Below the pieces are notes generated by a model, which saw only the letters and a list, made by a program, of their open reading frames with translations, was not told the DNA's origin and searched no databases. The translations under genes and the position numbers were made by a program. This document shows positions 15,821-23,425 of a DNA stretch of 26,384 nucleotides, piece by piece. Positions within the stretch are counted from its first letter, which is position 1. Every line of letters starts with the position of its first letter. Source of the DNA: Rhizobiales bacterium CCH10-E5 (GTDB lineage: Bacteria > Pseudomonadota > Alphaproteobacteria > Rhizobiales > Beijerinckiaceae); contig LSIG01000171.1 of the NCBI GenBank assembly GCA_001556125.1, positions 1-26,384 on the forward strand. The letters are read 5' to 3'.

Positions 15821-17008
15821 TCACTTGCCCGAGGGCACGAGACGGGTCTTTTCGACCAGGTTGCCGTCTTTCACCTGAGTGATCGTCACGGGCAGGCGCA
15901 TCTGCTGGCGGGACCCGTAGGTGTCCGTGCCGTAGAAATCGACCTTGCTGCCGTAGAACGAGGTGAAGGAGACATCGGCCATCACGGCCGCGACCTTCTT
16001 GGGATCGATCGACTGCGCCTTCTCGATGCCCGCCTTCAGAGCGTAGACGGAGTCGTAGAAGCCGATCTGAATCGAGTTGAGCGACTCACCAAGGACGCCC
16101 CGAGCCTCTTCGTTCGTGGCCTTCTGCTGGCCGGTCATGGCCGGGCTGTCGAAGGTGATGGCCGCACCCATGTAGACGTCTTCGATCGCCTTACCGCCAG
16201 TCGCCTTGAGACCGTCGATACCGGTGCCGACTGCGACGATCTTGACGCCCTTCCAGCCGAGAACATCCAGTTCGCGCAGGACGGCCCCGGCATCGGCCGG
16301 CGGCATCGAGGCCAGATCGACCATGTCAGGCTTGAGAGAGGCGATGCGAGCCGCGATCGGCTGGAACTCGGTCGTCCCGCGCTCGTAGAAGTCGCTCGAC
16401 AGAATCTTGATGTTGTTGCCGACCCAGGCCCTGTTAGCGACGCCTTCGGTTTCGCGACCGGTCGCGTCATTCGGGTTGAGCATCACGACCGACTTGGCCT
16501 GCGGATGCTGCTCAAGAACGTACTTGAACATCGGCGGAATGATCTCGAACGCCGTATTCATCTGGGTGTAGGTCAGCGGGAACTTCGGGCCCTTGATGCT
16601 GAAGCCCCAGGCGGTCGTGAACATCAGCACGCCCTGCCGCTCGGCGAGCGACTGCAGCGCCTGCACGGGAGCTGTTCCAAGGCTGCCGCCGATGAACTTC
16701 ACGCCGTCGCGGTTGAGGAGCGTCTGCGCGACGCGCGTGCCCTCGGCAGCGTTGTACTTGTTGTCATAGGCGAGGCATTCGAAGTTGTAGGTCTTGCCCT
16801 CGGCTTTGACGCCGCCGGCTTGCGCGATCTCCTGCGCCGCCTTCTTGCACATGAACTCCGACCCCTTGCCCCAGATCGCTCCAGAGCCCGACAGGGGAAC
16901 GGAAAGTCCAAGCTTGATCGTCTCCTGAGCCTGCACTCCGCCGAGGCTGGCGAGCAGCCCAAGCGAGGTCCCCAGTCCGAGAAGCTTCATCCGTGCCGTA
17001 AACGTCAT
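15821..17008 (-). CDS. Periplasmic substrate-binding protein of the Liv-type ABC importer
   Basis: This 395-residue type I periplasmic binding protein begins with a signal peptide (MTFTARMKLL then a hydrophobic core) and probable cleavage after Ala27 (VQA/QE). The mature part opens with the family sequence IKLGLSVPLSGSGAIWGKG, and a FIGGSLGTAPVQAL segment lines the expected ligand cleft. It captures the substrate outside the inner membrane and delivers it to LivHM. It resembles Liv-type receptors near aromatic- and carboxylic-acid catabolic genes more than true leucine receptors; this is impression, not measurement. A strong GGAGGAGAGG precedes the ATG, fitting high expression of a binding protein. 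Confidence 0.93.
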   Translation of the reverse strand: MTFTARMKLLGLGTSLGLLASLGGVQAQETIKLGLSVPLSGSGAIWGKGSEFMCKKAAQEIAQAGGVKAEGKTYNFECLAYDNKYNAAEGTRVAQTLLNRDGVKFIGGSLGTAPVQALQSLAERQGVLMFTTAWGFSIKGPKFPLTYTQMNTAFEIIPPMFKYVLEQHPQAKSVVMLNPNDATGRETEGVANRAWVGNNIKILSSDFYERGTTEFQPIAARIASLKPDMVDLASMPPADAGAVLRELDVLGWKGVKIVAVGTGIDGLKATGGKAIEDVYMGAAITFDSPAMTGQQKATNEEARGVLGESLNSIQIGFYDSVYALKAGIEKAQSIDPKKVAAVMADVSFTSFYGSKVDFYGTDTYGSRQQMRLPVTITQVKDGNLVEKTRLVPSGK

Positions 17009-17050
17009 TTCCTCTCCTCCACTTCCGAGCTTCGGTTGATTCCGTGCCCG

Positions 17051-18304
17051 CTATCGATGTGTCGTGCTGCCAGTCGCTAAGCCCGTGAGGCCGGTAATTT
17101 CGTCCGGTTCGTAGCCGAGCGAGGCCAAGAGCTCTGCTGAATCGGCGCCAAGCTTCGGCGCAGGCCGGTGCTCGGGCCGCAGCGCAGCTGTTCGGACAGC
17201 GTTTGCGACGATTGGTATCTGGCTCGCGCCGTCCGGCGCCGGCTCCAATGAAAAGAAGCCGCCATTGGCATTCTCGGGAGCCACGAGAGCCTCGGCCGGG
17301 GTCAGGGCCCGGCAGGCCGGAATCTTGGCGGCTTCAAGCTCTGCCAGACATTCATCGGACGAGCGCGACGAGCACCAGTCAGCCATGACCGCACTCAGAG
17401 CCTCGCCGTTCTCGCCCCGGCCGATATCGGAGGTGAAACGCGGGTCCGCCAGCAAGTCAGGGCGGCCGACGAACTGCACCCAGCGGCGAAACATGCCGTC
17501 ACCGATGACCTGGATCATCAGCCAGCCGTCGCGAGTCTGGAAAAGATCAGATGGGCCAGCGATCGGGCTGCGGTTGCCGATCGGCTTGCGGCTGCGCGCG
17601 CCGGCCGCCTCCTCGATCAGCATCGGATTGGTCATCGTCAGCGCCGTTCCCAGCAGCGATGCCTGGACATGCTGGCCTCGCCCGGTGCCACGCCGCTCAT
17701 ACAGCGCCGACAAGGTCGCAAAGGCAGCTGACATTCCGGTGGCGTAATCGACATACGAGACAGCGGCCCGGATGGGACGCTCACCAGTCCCGCTCAAAGC
17801 CATAGCGCCGCTGAGCGCTTGTCCCGTGCCGTCGAAGCCGATGCGGTCGCGACTGTCTCCCTCCGGCCCGTAGGCACTGATCGTGCAGAGCACGATGTCG
17901 GGGCGGATAGCCTTTAGAGTATCGTAGTCCAGGCGCGCGCGGCGCAAGGCGGCCGGCGGCAGATTGACAATGACGGCGTCCGCGGTTGCGACCAGCTTCT
18001 CGAATGCCGCCCTCCCGCTCTCGGTATCGAGGTCGAGCGCGAGCGACTTCTTGTTGCGATTCATCTGAAGATACAGCGCACCCCGACCCGGCTGGCCGAT
18101 CGGCATCACTTCGCGATCGGGAGCGCCGGTGGGCGGCTCGATGCGGATAACCTCCGCCCCGTGATCGGCCAGCAATGCTGCGCAGAACGGCCCCGCGATA
18201 TAGCGACCGAGATCGAGCACGCGCAGGCCCGAAAGGCCCGCTTCCACGCCAGATGCGCCGTTAACGCCTATCGGGAGTTCGGTCCCGTCCACCACTTTCC
18301 TCAC
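17051..18304 (-). CDS. Family III CoA-transferase (CaiB/BaiF)
   Basis: This 417-residue family III CoA-transferase moves CoA between an acyl-CoA donor such as succinyl-CoA and a free acid. Hallmarks are LSGLRVLDLGRYIAGPFCAAL (24-44), LADHGAEVIRIEPP and the catalytic aspartate Asp186 in VSYVDYATGM, with the GRGQHVQASL segment following. It is the first gene of the leftward arm, 42 bases before the binding protein. The longest frame starts with GTG at 18304; GTG codons four and five residues later are alternatives, and homologues often start near residue 20, so the start is uncertain. With the hydratase and CitE lyase it completes the gene set known for itaconate use (transferase, hydratase, lyase). 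It may also activate the imported acid. Confidence 0.92.
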   Translation of the reverse strand: MRKVVDGTELPIGVNGASGVEAGLSGLRVLDLGRYIAGPFCAALLADHGAEVIRIEPPTGAPDREVMPIGQPGRGALYLQMNRNKKSLALDLDTESGRAAFEKLVATADAVIVNLPPAALRRARLDYDTLKAIRPDIVLCTISAYGPEGDSRDRIGFDGTGQALSGAMALSGTGERPIRAAVSYVDYATGMSAAFATLSALYERRGTGRGQHVQASLLGTALTMTNPMLIEEAAGARSRKPIGNRSPIAGPSDLFQTRDGWLMIQVIGDGMFRRWVQFVGRPDLLADPRFTSDIGRGENGEALSAVMADWCSSRSSDECLAELEAAKIPACRALTPAEALVAPENANGGFFSLEPAPDGASQIPIVANAVRTAALRPEHRPAPKLGADSAELLASLGYEPDEITGLTGLATGSTTHR

Positions 18305-18403
18305 CCTTATTTTCTGCGAAGGGGGCTTTCCATCGCTTGCTTTGACGTGTTAGTCATTCTCTATGCTGAATGACATTCACAGTTTCTTGAAAGCCATTCA
18401 TAC
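18305..18403. promoter_or_regulatory. Divergent promoter region with candidate IclR operators
   Basis: This 99-bp region separates the two arms and must hold both promoters. GTCATTC (18353-18359) and GAATGAC (18368-18374) are perfect 7-bp inverted arms eight bases apart. TGAATG (18367-18372) and CATTCA (18374-18379) form a second palindrome around one central base. Another CATTCA lies at 18395-18400, just before the regulator start codon. Several half-sites for one dimeric or tetrameric regulator are a typical IclR arrangement. TTGACG (18342-18347) could be a -35 box, but no well-spaced -10 box follows, so I do not assign exact promoters. Confidence 0.65.
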
Positions 18404-19255
18404 ATGAGTGCAAGCCCTGATCAAGACCTCTCGCCAAAAATCGTCGGAGCCGTCGCCAACGCGGTTTCCATCCTCCGATCGCTTGCTCAGATGAGTGAGC
18501 CGGCGGGTGTAGCGGTCATCGCGCGCGATACCGGCGTGAGCGTCAGCACCTGCTTCAACATCCTGCGGACGCTCTCCACGGAGCGGCTGGTGGACTTCGA
18601 TGCGGAGGCGAAGACCTACCGGATCGGCCTCGGTGTTCTGGAGCTCTCGTTGCCGCTTCTTGGCGCCAACCAGGCCGATCTGATCCGGCCGGAGCTCGCG
18701 CGGCTCTCCGGCGAGCACAAGAGCCTGCTCTGCCTCTGGCAGGTGACTGATGGCGAGCGCATCGTTCTCGTCGACCGTGTTTCAACAGCGAAGACGGTCA
18801 GAGTCGACATGTCCGACGGCTCGCGCCTCCCGACCTTCGTGGGTGCGGTTGGTCGTTGCTACGCCGCCTTGCGCAACCTGCCGCGCGACGAACTGAAACT
18901 CCGCTTCGACGCGCTGCAATGGCAGGCCCCGCCGAGCTTTGAGGATTACGCGGCCGACGTCGAGAAGGCTCGGCGTGATGGCTACGCGTTTGACCTGGGG
19001 CAGCTCTTCAAAGGCCTGGAGATCGCGGCCGCTGTCGTAACCGATGCGGAAGGCCGGCCGCGGCTCGGGATCAGCGGGATCAGCATTGCAGGTCAACTGT
19101 CCCGTGAGGACATCGAGCGCCTGGGCGTCGATCTACGCGATTCCGCCGACTGGATCAGTGAAGATCTTTTCGGCGTCTCTCGCGGTGTGCGGCAGTCCGA
19201 GCGGAGGCTGGCCGGTGGGCGGGCGGCACCGCAAGGCCGTGGAGGACAGCGGTGA
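18404..19255 (+). CDS. IclR-family transcriptional regulator
   Basis: This 283-residue regulator has an N-terminal winged helix-turn-helix (about 14-75; GVAVIARDTGVSVSTCFNILRTL is the recognition region) and a C-terminal effector-binding domain (about 90-255) of the IclR type, with GRCYAALRNLP and GLEIAAAVV segments. IclR proteins usually sense a small organic acid or pathway intermediate and bind palindromes near divergent genes. It is transcribed away from the CoA-transferase and leads the rightward operon, so it probably controls both arms and itself. No strong ribosome binding site precedes the ATG at 18404. The last 25 or so residues are Arg/Gly rich and look unstructured. Activator or repressor mode cannot be told. 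Confidence 0.93.
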   Translation: MSASPDQDLSPKIVGAVANAVSILRSLAQMSEPAGVAVIARDTGVSVSTCFNILRTLSTERLVDFDAEAKTYRIGLGVLELSLPLLGANQADLIRPELARLSGEHKSLLCLWQVTDGERIVLVDRVSTAKTVRVDMSDGSRLPTFVGAVGRCYAALRNLPRDELKLRFDALQWQAPPSFEDYAADVEKARRDGYAFDLGQLFKGLEIAAAVVTDAEGRPRLGISGISIAGQLSREDIERLGVDLRDSADWISEDLFGVSRGVRQSERRLAGGRAAPQGRGGQR

Positions 19256-19659
19256 GCGGCGCGCAAACCGATCTCCCTGTTTGGGTCTTCGATGATTTCA
19301 GCCCTGGCCAGCCGCTGGGGAATTTTGCCATCACGCTCGACGATGCGCACCTGGACAACTGGACCGCCATCTATGGCGAGCGGAAGTCAAAGGAGAGCGT
19401 GCCGGCCGGGATGCTCGTCGCAGCGATGATGGAAGCCTACCTGAACGCGGCCCAGCCTCGACCGCCCGGCAACATCCACGCCAGCCAGAAGCTCGTCTTC
19501 GGTCGCTCGGCGAAGGCCGGCGATAAACTCGAAGCGCAGGTCAGCTGCCTGTCAAAAGAGCGCCGCAAGGAACGCGGCTGGGTGACGTTTGGCGTCGTCC
19601 TGAGTGTCGAAGGACAGGATGTCCTCAACGGCGAGATCCGAACGATCTGGGCGCGATGA
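19252..19659 (+). CDS. MaoC-like hotdog protein, probable non-catalytic partner
   Basis: This 135-residue single hotdog domain opens with VWVFDDFSPGQPLG, a typical MaoC N-terminal stretch. It lacks the DxxxxH hydratase motif seen in the next gene: the region DNWTAIYGERKSKESVPAG has no such pair. In several bacterial systems a catalytic MaoC subunit works with a catalytically silent hotdog partner, and the gene order here fits that. It begins with GTG at 19252, overlapping the regulator stop as GTGA, with GGAGGA ten bases upstream. The gap to the next gene is 41 bases. An independent thioesterase is possible but less likely given the neighbour. Confidence 0.8.
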   Translation: MSGAQTDLPVWVFDDFSPGQPLGNFAITLDDAHLDNWTAIYGERKSKESVPAGMLVAAMMEAYLNAAQPRPPGNIHASQKLVFGRSAKAGDKLEAQVSCLSKERRKERGWVTFGVVLSVEGQDVLNGEIRTIWAR

Positions 19660-19700
19660 CACAGGGCCCGGCAATACGCGCTCCACGGAGATAATGCGGA

Positions 19701-20126
19701 ATGGGAACGCTAGAGACTGCGGCGCTGCCGCGTGAACTCGCCATCGTCGAGATGATCACGGACCTGGACGCGGTCGCGCGCTACGCGGCGCTGACAGCCG
19801 ACTACAACCCGATTCATCTCGATCCAGTCTTTGCCGCCAAGACCGCATTCGGTCGCCCGATTGTACACGGCACGCTCGGCCTCAACCTGGTGATCGAGGC
19901 GATCGAGCGCACCTTCGGCGGAGTTCCAGAAAAGCTGGCCCTGGATACACGCTTCATCCGACCGCTGCCGGTCGGTTCATCCATCCGAGCGGGCGGCGTC
20001 CTCAGGGACGACGCGGCGGGTACCTACGACATTTTCGTCGAGACAATGGCAGGGGAACGAGCAGTCGAAGGAACCTGCACCGTCCTCCCTGCCGCAGAAC
20101 ATTCCAACAAGGGACGTGACGCATGA
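19701..20126 (+). CDS. MaoC-family (R)-specific enoyl-CoA hydratase
   Basis: This 141-residue hotdog hydratase carries the catalytic pair Asp34 and His39 in TADYNPIHLDP, followed by the conserved FGRPIVHGTLGLNLV. It should add water to a trans-2-enoyl-CoA to give the (R)-3-hydroxyacyl-CoA. GGAG lies about ten bases before the ATG. The stop overlaps the start of the acyl-CoA dehydrogenase as ATGA, so the enzyme that makes its substrate is translated next. An HSD17B4-type SDR, which oxidises (R)-hydroxyacyl-CoA in eukaryotic multifunctional enzyme 2, also lies in this operon, making a coherent R-route. The preceding hotdog protein is its likely partner subunit. Confidence 0.9.
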   Translation: MGTLETAALPRELAIVEMITDLDAVARYAALTADYNPIHLDPVFAAKTAFGRPIVHGTLGLNLVIEAIERTFGGVPEKLALDTRFIRPLPVGSSIRAGGVLRDDAAGTYDIFVETMAGERAVEGTCTVLPAAEHSNKGRDA

Positions 20127-21280
20127 GTGAGCCGGCAGTCGACGACGAAACCTTCCAGCATCTCAAGGCGACCGTCGAGCGCTTCGTAGCGGAACGCCTC
20201 GTCCCCAACGAGATGCGGCTGGAGATTGAGGACGAGGTCCCCGAGGAGATCGTCGCCGAGATGCGGGAGCTCGGTCTCTTCGGTCTGACAATCCCGCCGG
20301 AGTACGGCGGCATCGGACTGACCGCCAGCCAGGAAAGCCAGCTCGCCATGATCTTTGGCGGGACAGCGCTCGCCTTCCGTTCGCTGCTGGCGACCAATAT
20401 CGGCATTGGCGCGCGCGGGCTCATCTTCGAGGGCACAGAGGAGCAGAAGCAGGCCTATTTGCCACGAATGGCGAGCGGCGAACTGATCTCGGCCTTCGCC
20501 CTGACCGAGCCGGACACGGGTTCGGATCCTGCCAATTTGACGACGCGTGCCGTACGGGACGGCGACGACTACCTGATCAGCGGGACCAAGCGCTACATCA
20601 CCAATGCCCAGCGCGCCGGCGTCTTCACTGTCATGGTGCGAACCGAATTCGACAAGCCGGGCGCAGATGCGATCTCGGCCTTCCTGGTTCCGAGCGACTC
20701 CCCTGGCCTGACGATCGGCAAGAAGGATCGCAAGATGGGTCAGCGCGGCACGACGACGTCCGACGTGATGTTCGACAATGTCCGTGTGCCCGCCAGCGCG
20801 ATCATCGGCCTCAAGCCCGGCCGAGGATTCCGCCTGGCAATGCGTGTGCTTGACCGCGGCCGCATTCATATCGCGGCTCTCGCAACTGGCGCCTGCAAGC
20901 GGCTCATCGCGGAAATGACCGGCTTTGCCAAGGAGCGCCGGCAGTTCGGGAAGCCGATCGCCGAGTACCAGCTCATTCAGGCGATGATTGCCGACAGCTA
21001 CACCGAATACCTCGCCTCCCGGGCGCTGGTGGAGCAGACCGCGGCGATCTACGACCGCGAAGGCGCTGCCCGAACCGAAGCTTCGGCTGCGAAGTATTTC
21101 GCGACCGAGGCGGTTGGTCGGGTCGCCGACCGAGCCGTGCAGGTCCATGGGGGCGCTGGCTATATGAGCGAGTACGCGGTCGAGCGCTTCTATCGCGACG
21201 TGCGCTTGATGCGGATCTACGAGGGCACGAGCCAGATCCAGCAGCTCCTCATCGCCCGCCAAATCCTGAAGGAAGCCTGA
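20123..21280 (+). CDS. Acyl-CoA dehydrogenase with classical catalytic Glu
   Basis: This 385-residue acyl-CoA dehydrogenase makes the trans-2-enoyl-CoA for the MaoC hydratase. Visible hallmarks are FALTEPDTGSDPANL (125-139), FAKERRQFGKPIAEYQ and HGGAGYMSEYAVERFYRD. The C-terminal catalytic base is in the classical place, Glu367 in RIYEGTSQIQ. This sets it apart from the other dehydrogenase in the window, which uses a different position. The ATG at 20123 overlaps the MaoC stop codon by four bases. Electrons should go to the EtfAB encoded at the other end of the island. Chain-length preference is not readable. Confidence 0.94.
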   Translation: MSEPAVDDETFQHLKATVERFVAERLVPNEMRLEIEDEVPEEIVAEMRELGLFGLTIPPEYGGIGLTASQESQLAMIFGGTALAFRSLLATNIGIGARGLIFEGTEEQKQAYLPRMASGELISAFALTEPDTGSDPANLTTRAVRDGDDYLISGTKRYITNAQRAGVFTVMVRTEFDKPGADAISAFLVPSDSPGLTIGKKDRKMGQRGTTTSDVMFDNVRVPASAIIGLKPGRGFRLAMRVLDRGRIHIAALATGACKRLIAEMTGFAKERRQFGKPIAEYQLIQAMIADSYTEYLASRALVEQTAAIYDREGAARTEASAAKYFATEAVGRVADRAVQVHGGAGYMSEYAVERFYRDVRLMRIYEGTSQIQQLLIARQILKEA

Positions 21281-21282
21281 TC

Positions 21283-22203
21283 ATGAGCGTGTCTCACATG
21301 CTCGACGGCAAGGTCGTCGTCGTCACGGGCGCTGGCGGGGGAATTGGGCGAGATATCGCCCTGATGGCGGGTGCGAATGGCGCACGGGTCGTCGTCAACG
21401 ATATTGGGGCAGGTCTCGACGGGAGCGGCCAGGATGACGGGCCGGCAGCGCGCGTGGTCGCCGAGATCAAGGCGGCCGGCGGCGAGGCTGTCGCCAGCCT
21501 CGACAGCGTCGCGGATGCCAAAGGCGCGCAACGCATCGTGCAGACCGCCCTCGACGCCTTTGGGCGACTGGATGGCGTCGTCAACAATGCCGGCATCCTG
21601 CGCGACACCTTCTTCCACAAGATGACGGAAGAGGAGTGGGACCGGGTTGTGAAAGTGCACCTGTACGGCAGCTTTCACGTCAGCCGCGCTGCGGCCCCGG
21701 TCTTCAAGCAGCAGCAGTCGGGCAGCCTGGTGCACATGACCTCGACCTCGGGGCTCATCGGCAATCTCGCCCAGGCGAACTATTCGGCAGCCAAGCTCGG
21801 CATCGTTGGGCTGTCGAAATCAATCGCCCTCGATATGCAGCGCTTCGGTGTCCGCTCGAACTGCATCGCGCCCTTCGCCTGGAGCCGGATGATCTGCTCG
21901 ATCAAAGTCGACTCGCCGGAGCAGGAAGCACGCGTCGCTCGCCTGCAACAGATGACACCTGCCAAGATCGCGCCACTCGCCGTCTACCTGCTCTCGGAGC
22001 GCGCGACCTCGGTCAGCGGCCAGATATTCTGTGTCCGCAACAACGAAATCCTCCTCTTTAACCAGCCACGCCCAGTTCGCTCGGTGCAGCGCGAGGGCGG
22101 TTGGACGCCGGAACAGATCGCCGAGCACGCGATGCCGGTGCTGTCGGCGAGCTTCCACGGCCTCGACGTGTCGTCGGACGTTTTTACCTGGGATCCGGCC
22201 TGA
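21283..22203 (+). CDS. SDR, HSD17B4-type 3-hydroxyacyl-CoA dehydrogenase
   Basis: This 306-residue SDR resembles the dehydrogenase domain of multifunctional enzyme type 2 (HSD17B4). It is longer than classical SDRs because of the insert NDIGAGLDGSGQDDGPA (39-55) and a C-terminal extension. The cofactor motif is TGAGGGIGR (15-23) and the active site is intact: Ser154, Tyr167 and Lys171 in MTSTSGLIGNLAQANYSAAK. This subgroup usually oxidises (R)-3-hydroxyacyl-CoA to the 3-keto form, which matches the MaoC hydratase two genes upstream. It starts two bases after the dehydrogenase stop. Branched or steroid-like acyl chains are common substrates in the subgroup. Confidence 0.9.
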   Translation: MSVSHMLDGKVVVVTGAGGGIGRDIALMAGANGARVVVNDIGAGLDGSGQDDGPAARVVAEIKAAGGEAVASLDSVADAKGAQRIVQTALDAFGRLDGVVNNAGILRDTFFHKMTEEEWDRVVKVHLYGSFHVSRAAAPVFKQQQSGSLVHMTSTSGLIGNLAQANYSAAKLGIVGLSKSIALDMQRFGVRSNCIAPFAWSRMICSIKVDSPEQEARVARLQQMTPAKIAPLAVYLLSERATSVSGQIFCVRNNEILLFNQPRPVRSVQREGGWTPEQIAEHAMPVLSASFHGLDVSSDVFTWDPA

Positions 22204-22221
22204 GGCCGAAGGAGCTGCCGC

Positions 22222-23418
22222 ATGCGTCGCGCCGCGATCGTAACCCCTCTCCGCACGCCGGTGGGCCGCTTTGGCGGCGCGCTCAAGGACGTTCCCGTGG
22301 AACGGCTGGGAGCCACGGTGGTCAATGCCGTATTGGACCGGACCGGTCTCGACCCCGCCCTGGTCGATGACGTTGTCTTCGCTCAGTCCTATGCCAACTC
22401 CGAGACGCCGTGCGTTGGCCGTTGGATCGCCTTGGAGGCCGGGTTGCCGGTCCATGTTCCCGGCATGCAGCTCGACCGGCGCTGCGGTGGCGGCCTCCAA
22501 TCGATCGCAACCGCAGCCATGATGGTGCAGTCGGGTGCCTGCGACGTCGTCATCGCAGGCGGTGTCGAAAGCATGAGCAACATCGAGCACTACACCACGG
22601 GTGTGCGTTGGGGCACGCGTTCGGGTTCGCCCGTGCTCTATGACCGCCTCGACCGCGGCCGCGAGCGGTCTCAGCCCGAACATCGCTTCGGCCACATCTC
22701 CGGCATGATCGAGACGGCCGAGAACCTCGCCCGCAAGTACTCGATCTCACGCGAAGCTGCCGACGCATATGCCGTGCGCAGCCAGCACCGGGCAGCCGCG
22801 GCCTGGTCCGAGGGCCGCATGGCGGCCGAGGTCGTTCCGGTCAGCGTGCCGCAAAAGCGCGGAGACCCGATTGTCGTCGCGCAGGACGAGGGCATTCGCG
22901 CGGATACCACGCTGGAGAGCCTTGCGAAGCTACGTGCAATCCAACGCGATGGCACCGTGACAGCCGGGAATGCTGCGCAGCAAAACGATGCGGCGGCCGC
23001 CTGCTTGGTGGTGGCAGAGGACAGATTGGCCGACCTGGGTCTGACCCCGGATGCGTTCCTGGTGGGCTGGGCTGCTGCTGGTTGCGAGCCCGCTGAGATG
23101 GGGATCGGCCCGGTTCCAGCGGCGGCGCGGCTGATGAAGCGGCTCGGGCTCGCGGTCGACGACATGGATCTCGTCGAGATCAACGAGGCGTTCGCCTGCC
23201 AGGTGCTGTCGGTTCTGCAGGCGTGGCCGAGCGTAGATCTCGAACGGGTGAACGTCAACGGGTCGGGCATTTCGCTGGGACACCCGATTGGGGCCACCGG
23301 CGTAAGGATCATGACGACGCTGCTCCACGAAATGAAGCGTCGCAACGTGCGCTACGGTCTTGAGACCATGTGCATTGGCGGCGGGCAGGGAATGGCCGCG
23401 GTGTTCGAACTGGCCTAA
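22222..23418 (+). CDS. Thiolase (acetyl-CoA C-acyltransferase)
   Basis: This 398-residue thiolase would cleave a 3-ketoacyl-CoA with free CoA to give acetyl-CoA (or propionyl-CoA) and a shortened acyl-CoA. All catalytic elements are visible: nucleophile Cys88 in LDRRCGGG, NEAFA, GHPIGATG with the active His, and the second Cys in MCIGGGQG. Length is normal. GGAG sits eight bases before the ATG at 22222, 18 bases after the SDR. It closes the beta-oxidation turn encoded by the rightward operon. Substrate preference cannot be deduced. Confidence 0.94.
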   Translation: MRRAAIVTPLRTPVGRFGGALKDVPVERLGATVVNAVLDRTGLDPALVDDVVFAQSYANSETPCVGRWIALEAGLPVHVPGMQLDRRCGGGLQSIATAAMMVQSGACDVVIAGGVESMSNIEHYTTGVRWGTRSGSPVLYDRLDRGRERSQPEHRFGHISGMIETAENLARKYSISREAADAYAVRSQHRAAAAWSEGRMAAEVVPVSVPQKRGDPIVVAQDEGIRADTTLESLAKLRAIQRDGTVTAGNAAQQNDAAAACLVVAEDRLADLGLTPDAFLVGWAAAGCEPAEMGIGPVPAAARLMKRLGLAVDDMDLVEINEAFACQVLSVLQAWPSVDLERVNVNGSGISLGHPIGATGVRIMTTLLHEMKRRNVRYGLETMCIGGGQGMAAVFELA

Positions 23419-23425
23419 GCTGACG

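Noticed and set aside
15770..17080. Rightward open frame of over 400 codons opposite the binding-protein gene
   Set aside because: It mirrors a clear signal-peptide-bearing binding protein; its own sequence is Arg/Asp/His rich, with no family resemblance and no ribosome binding site.
18342..18367. TTGACG with TATGCT as a sigma-70 promoter
   Set aside because: The spacing is 14 bases, too short for a confident promoter; noted only as a possible -35 box.
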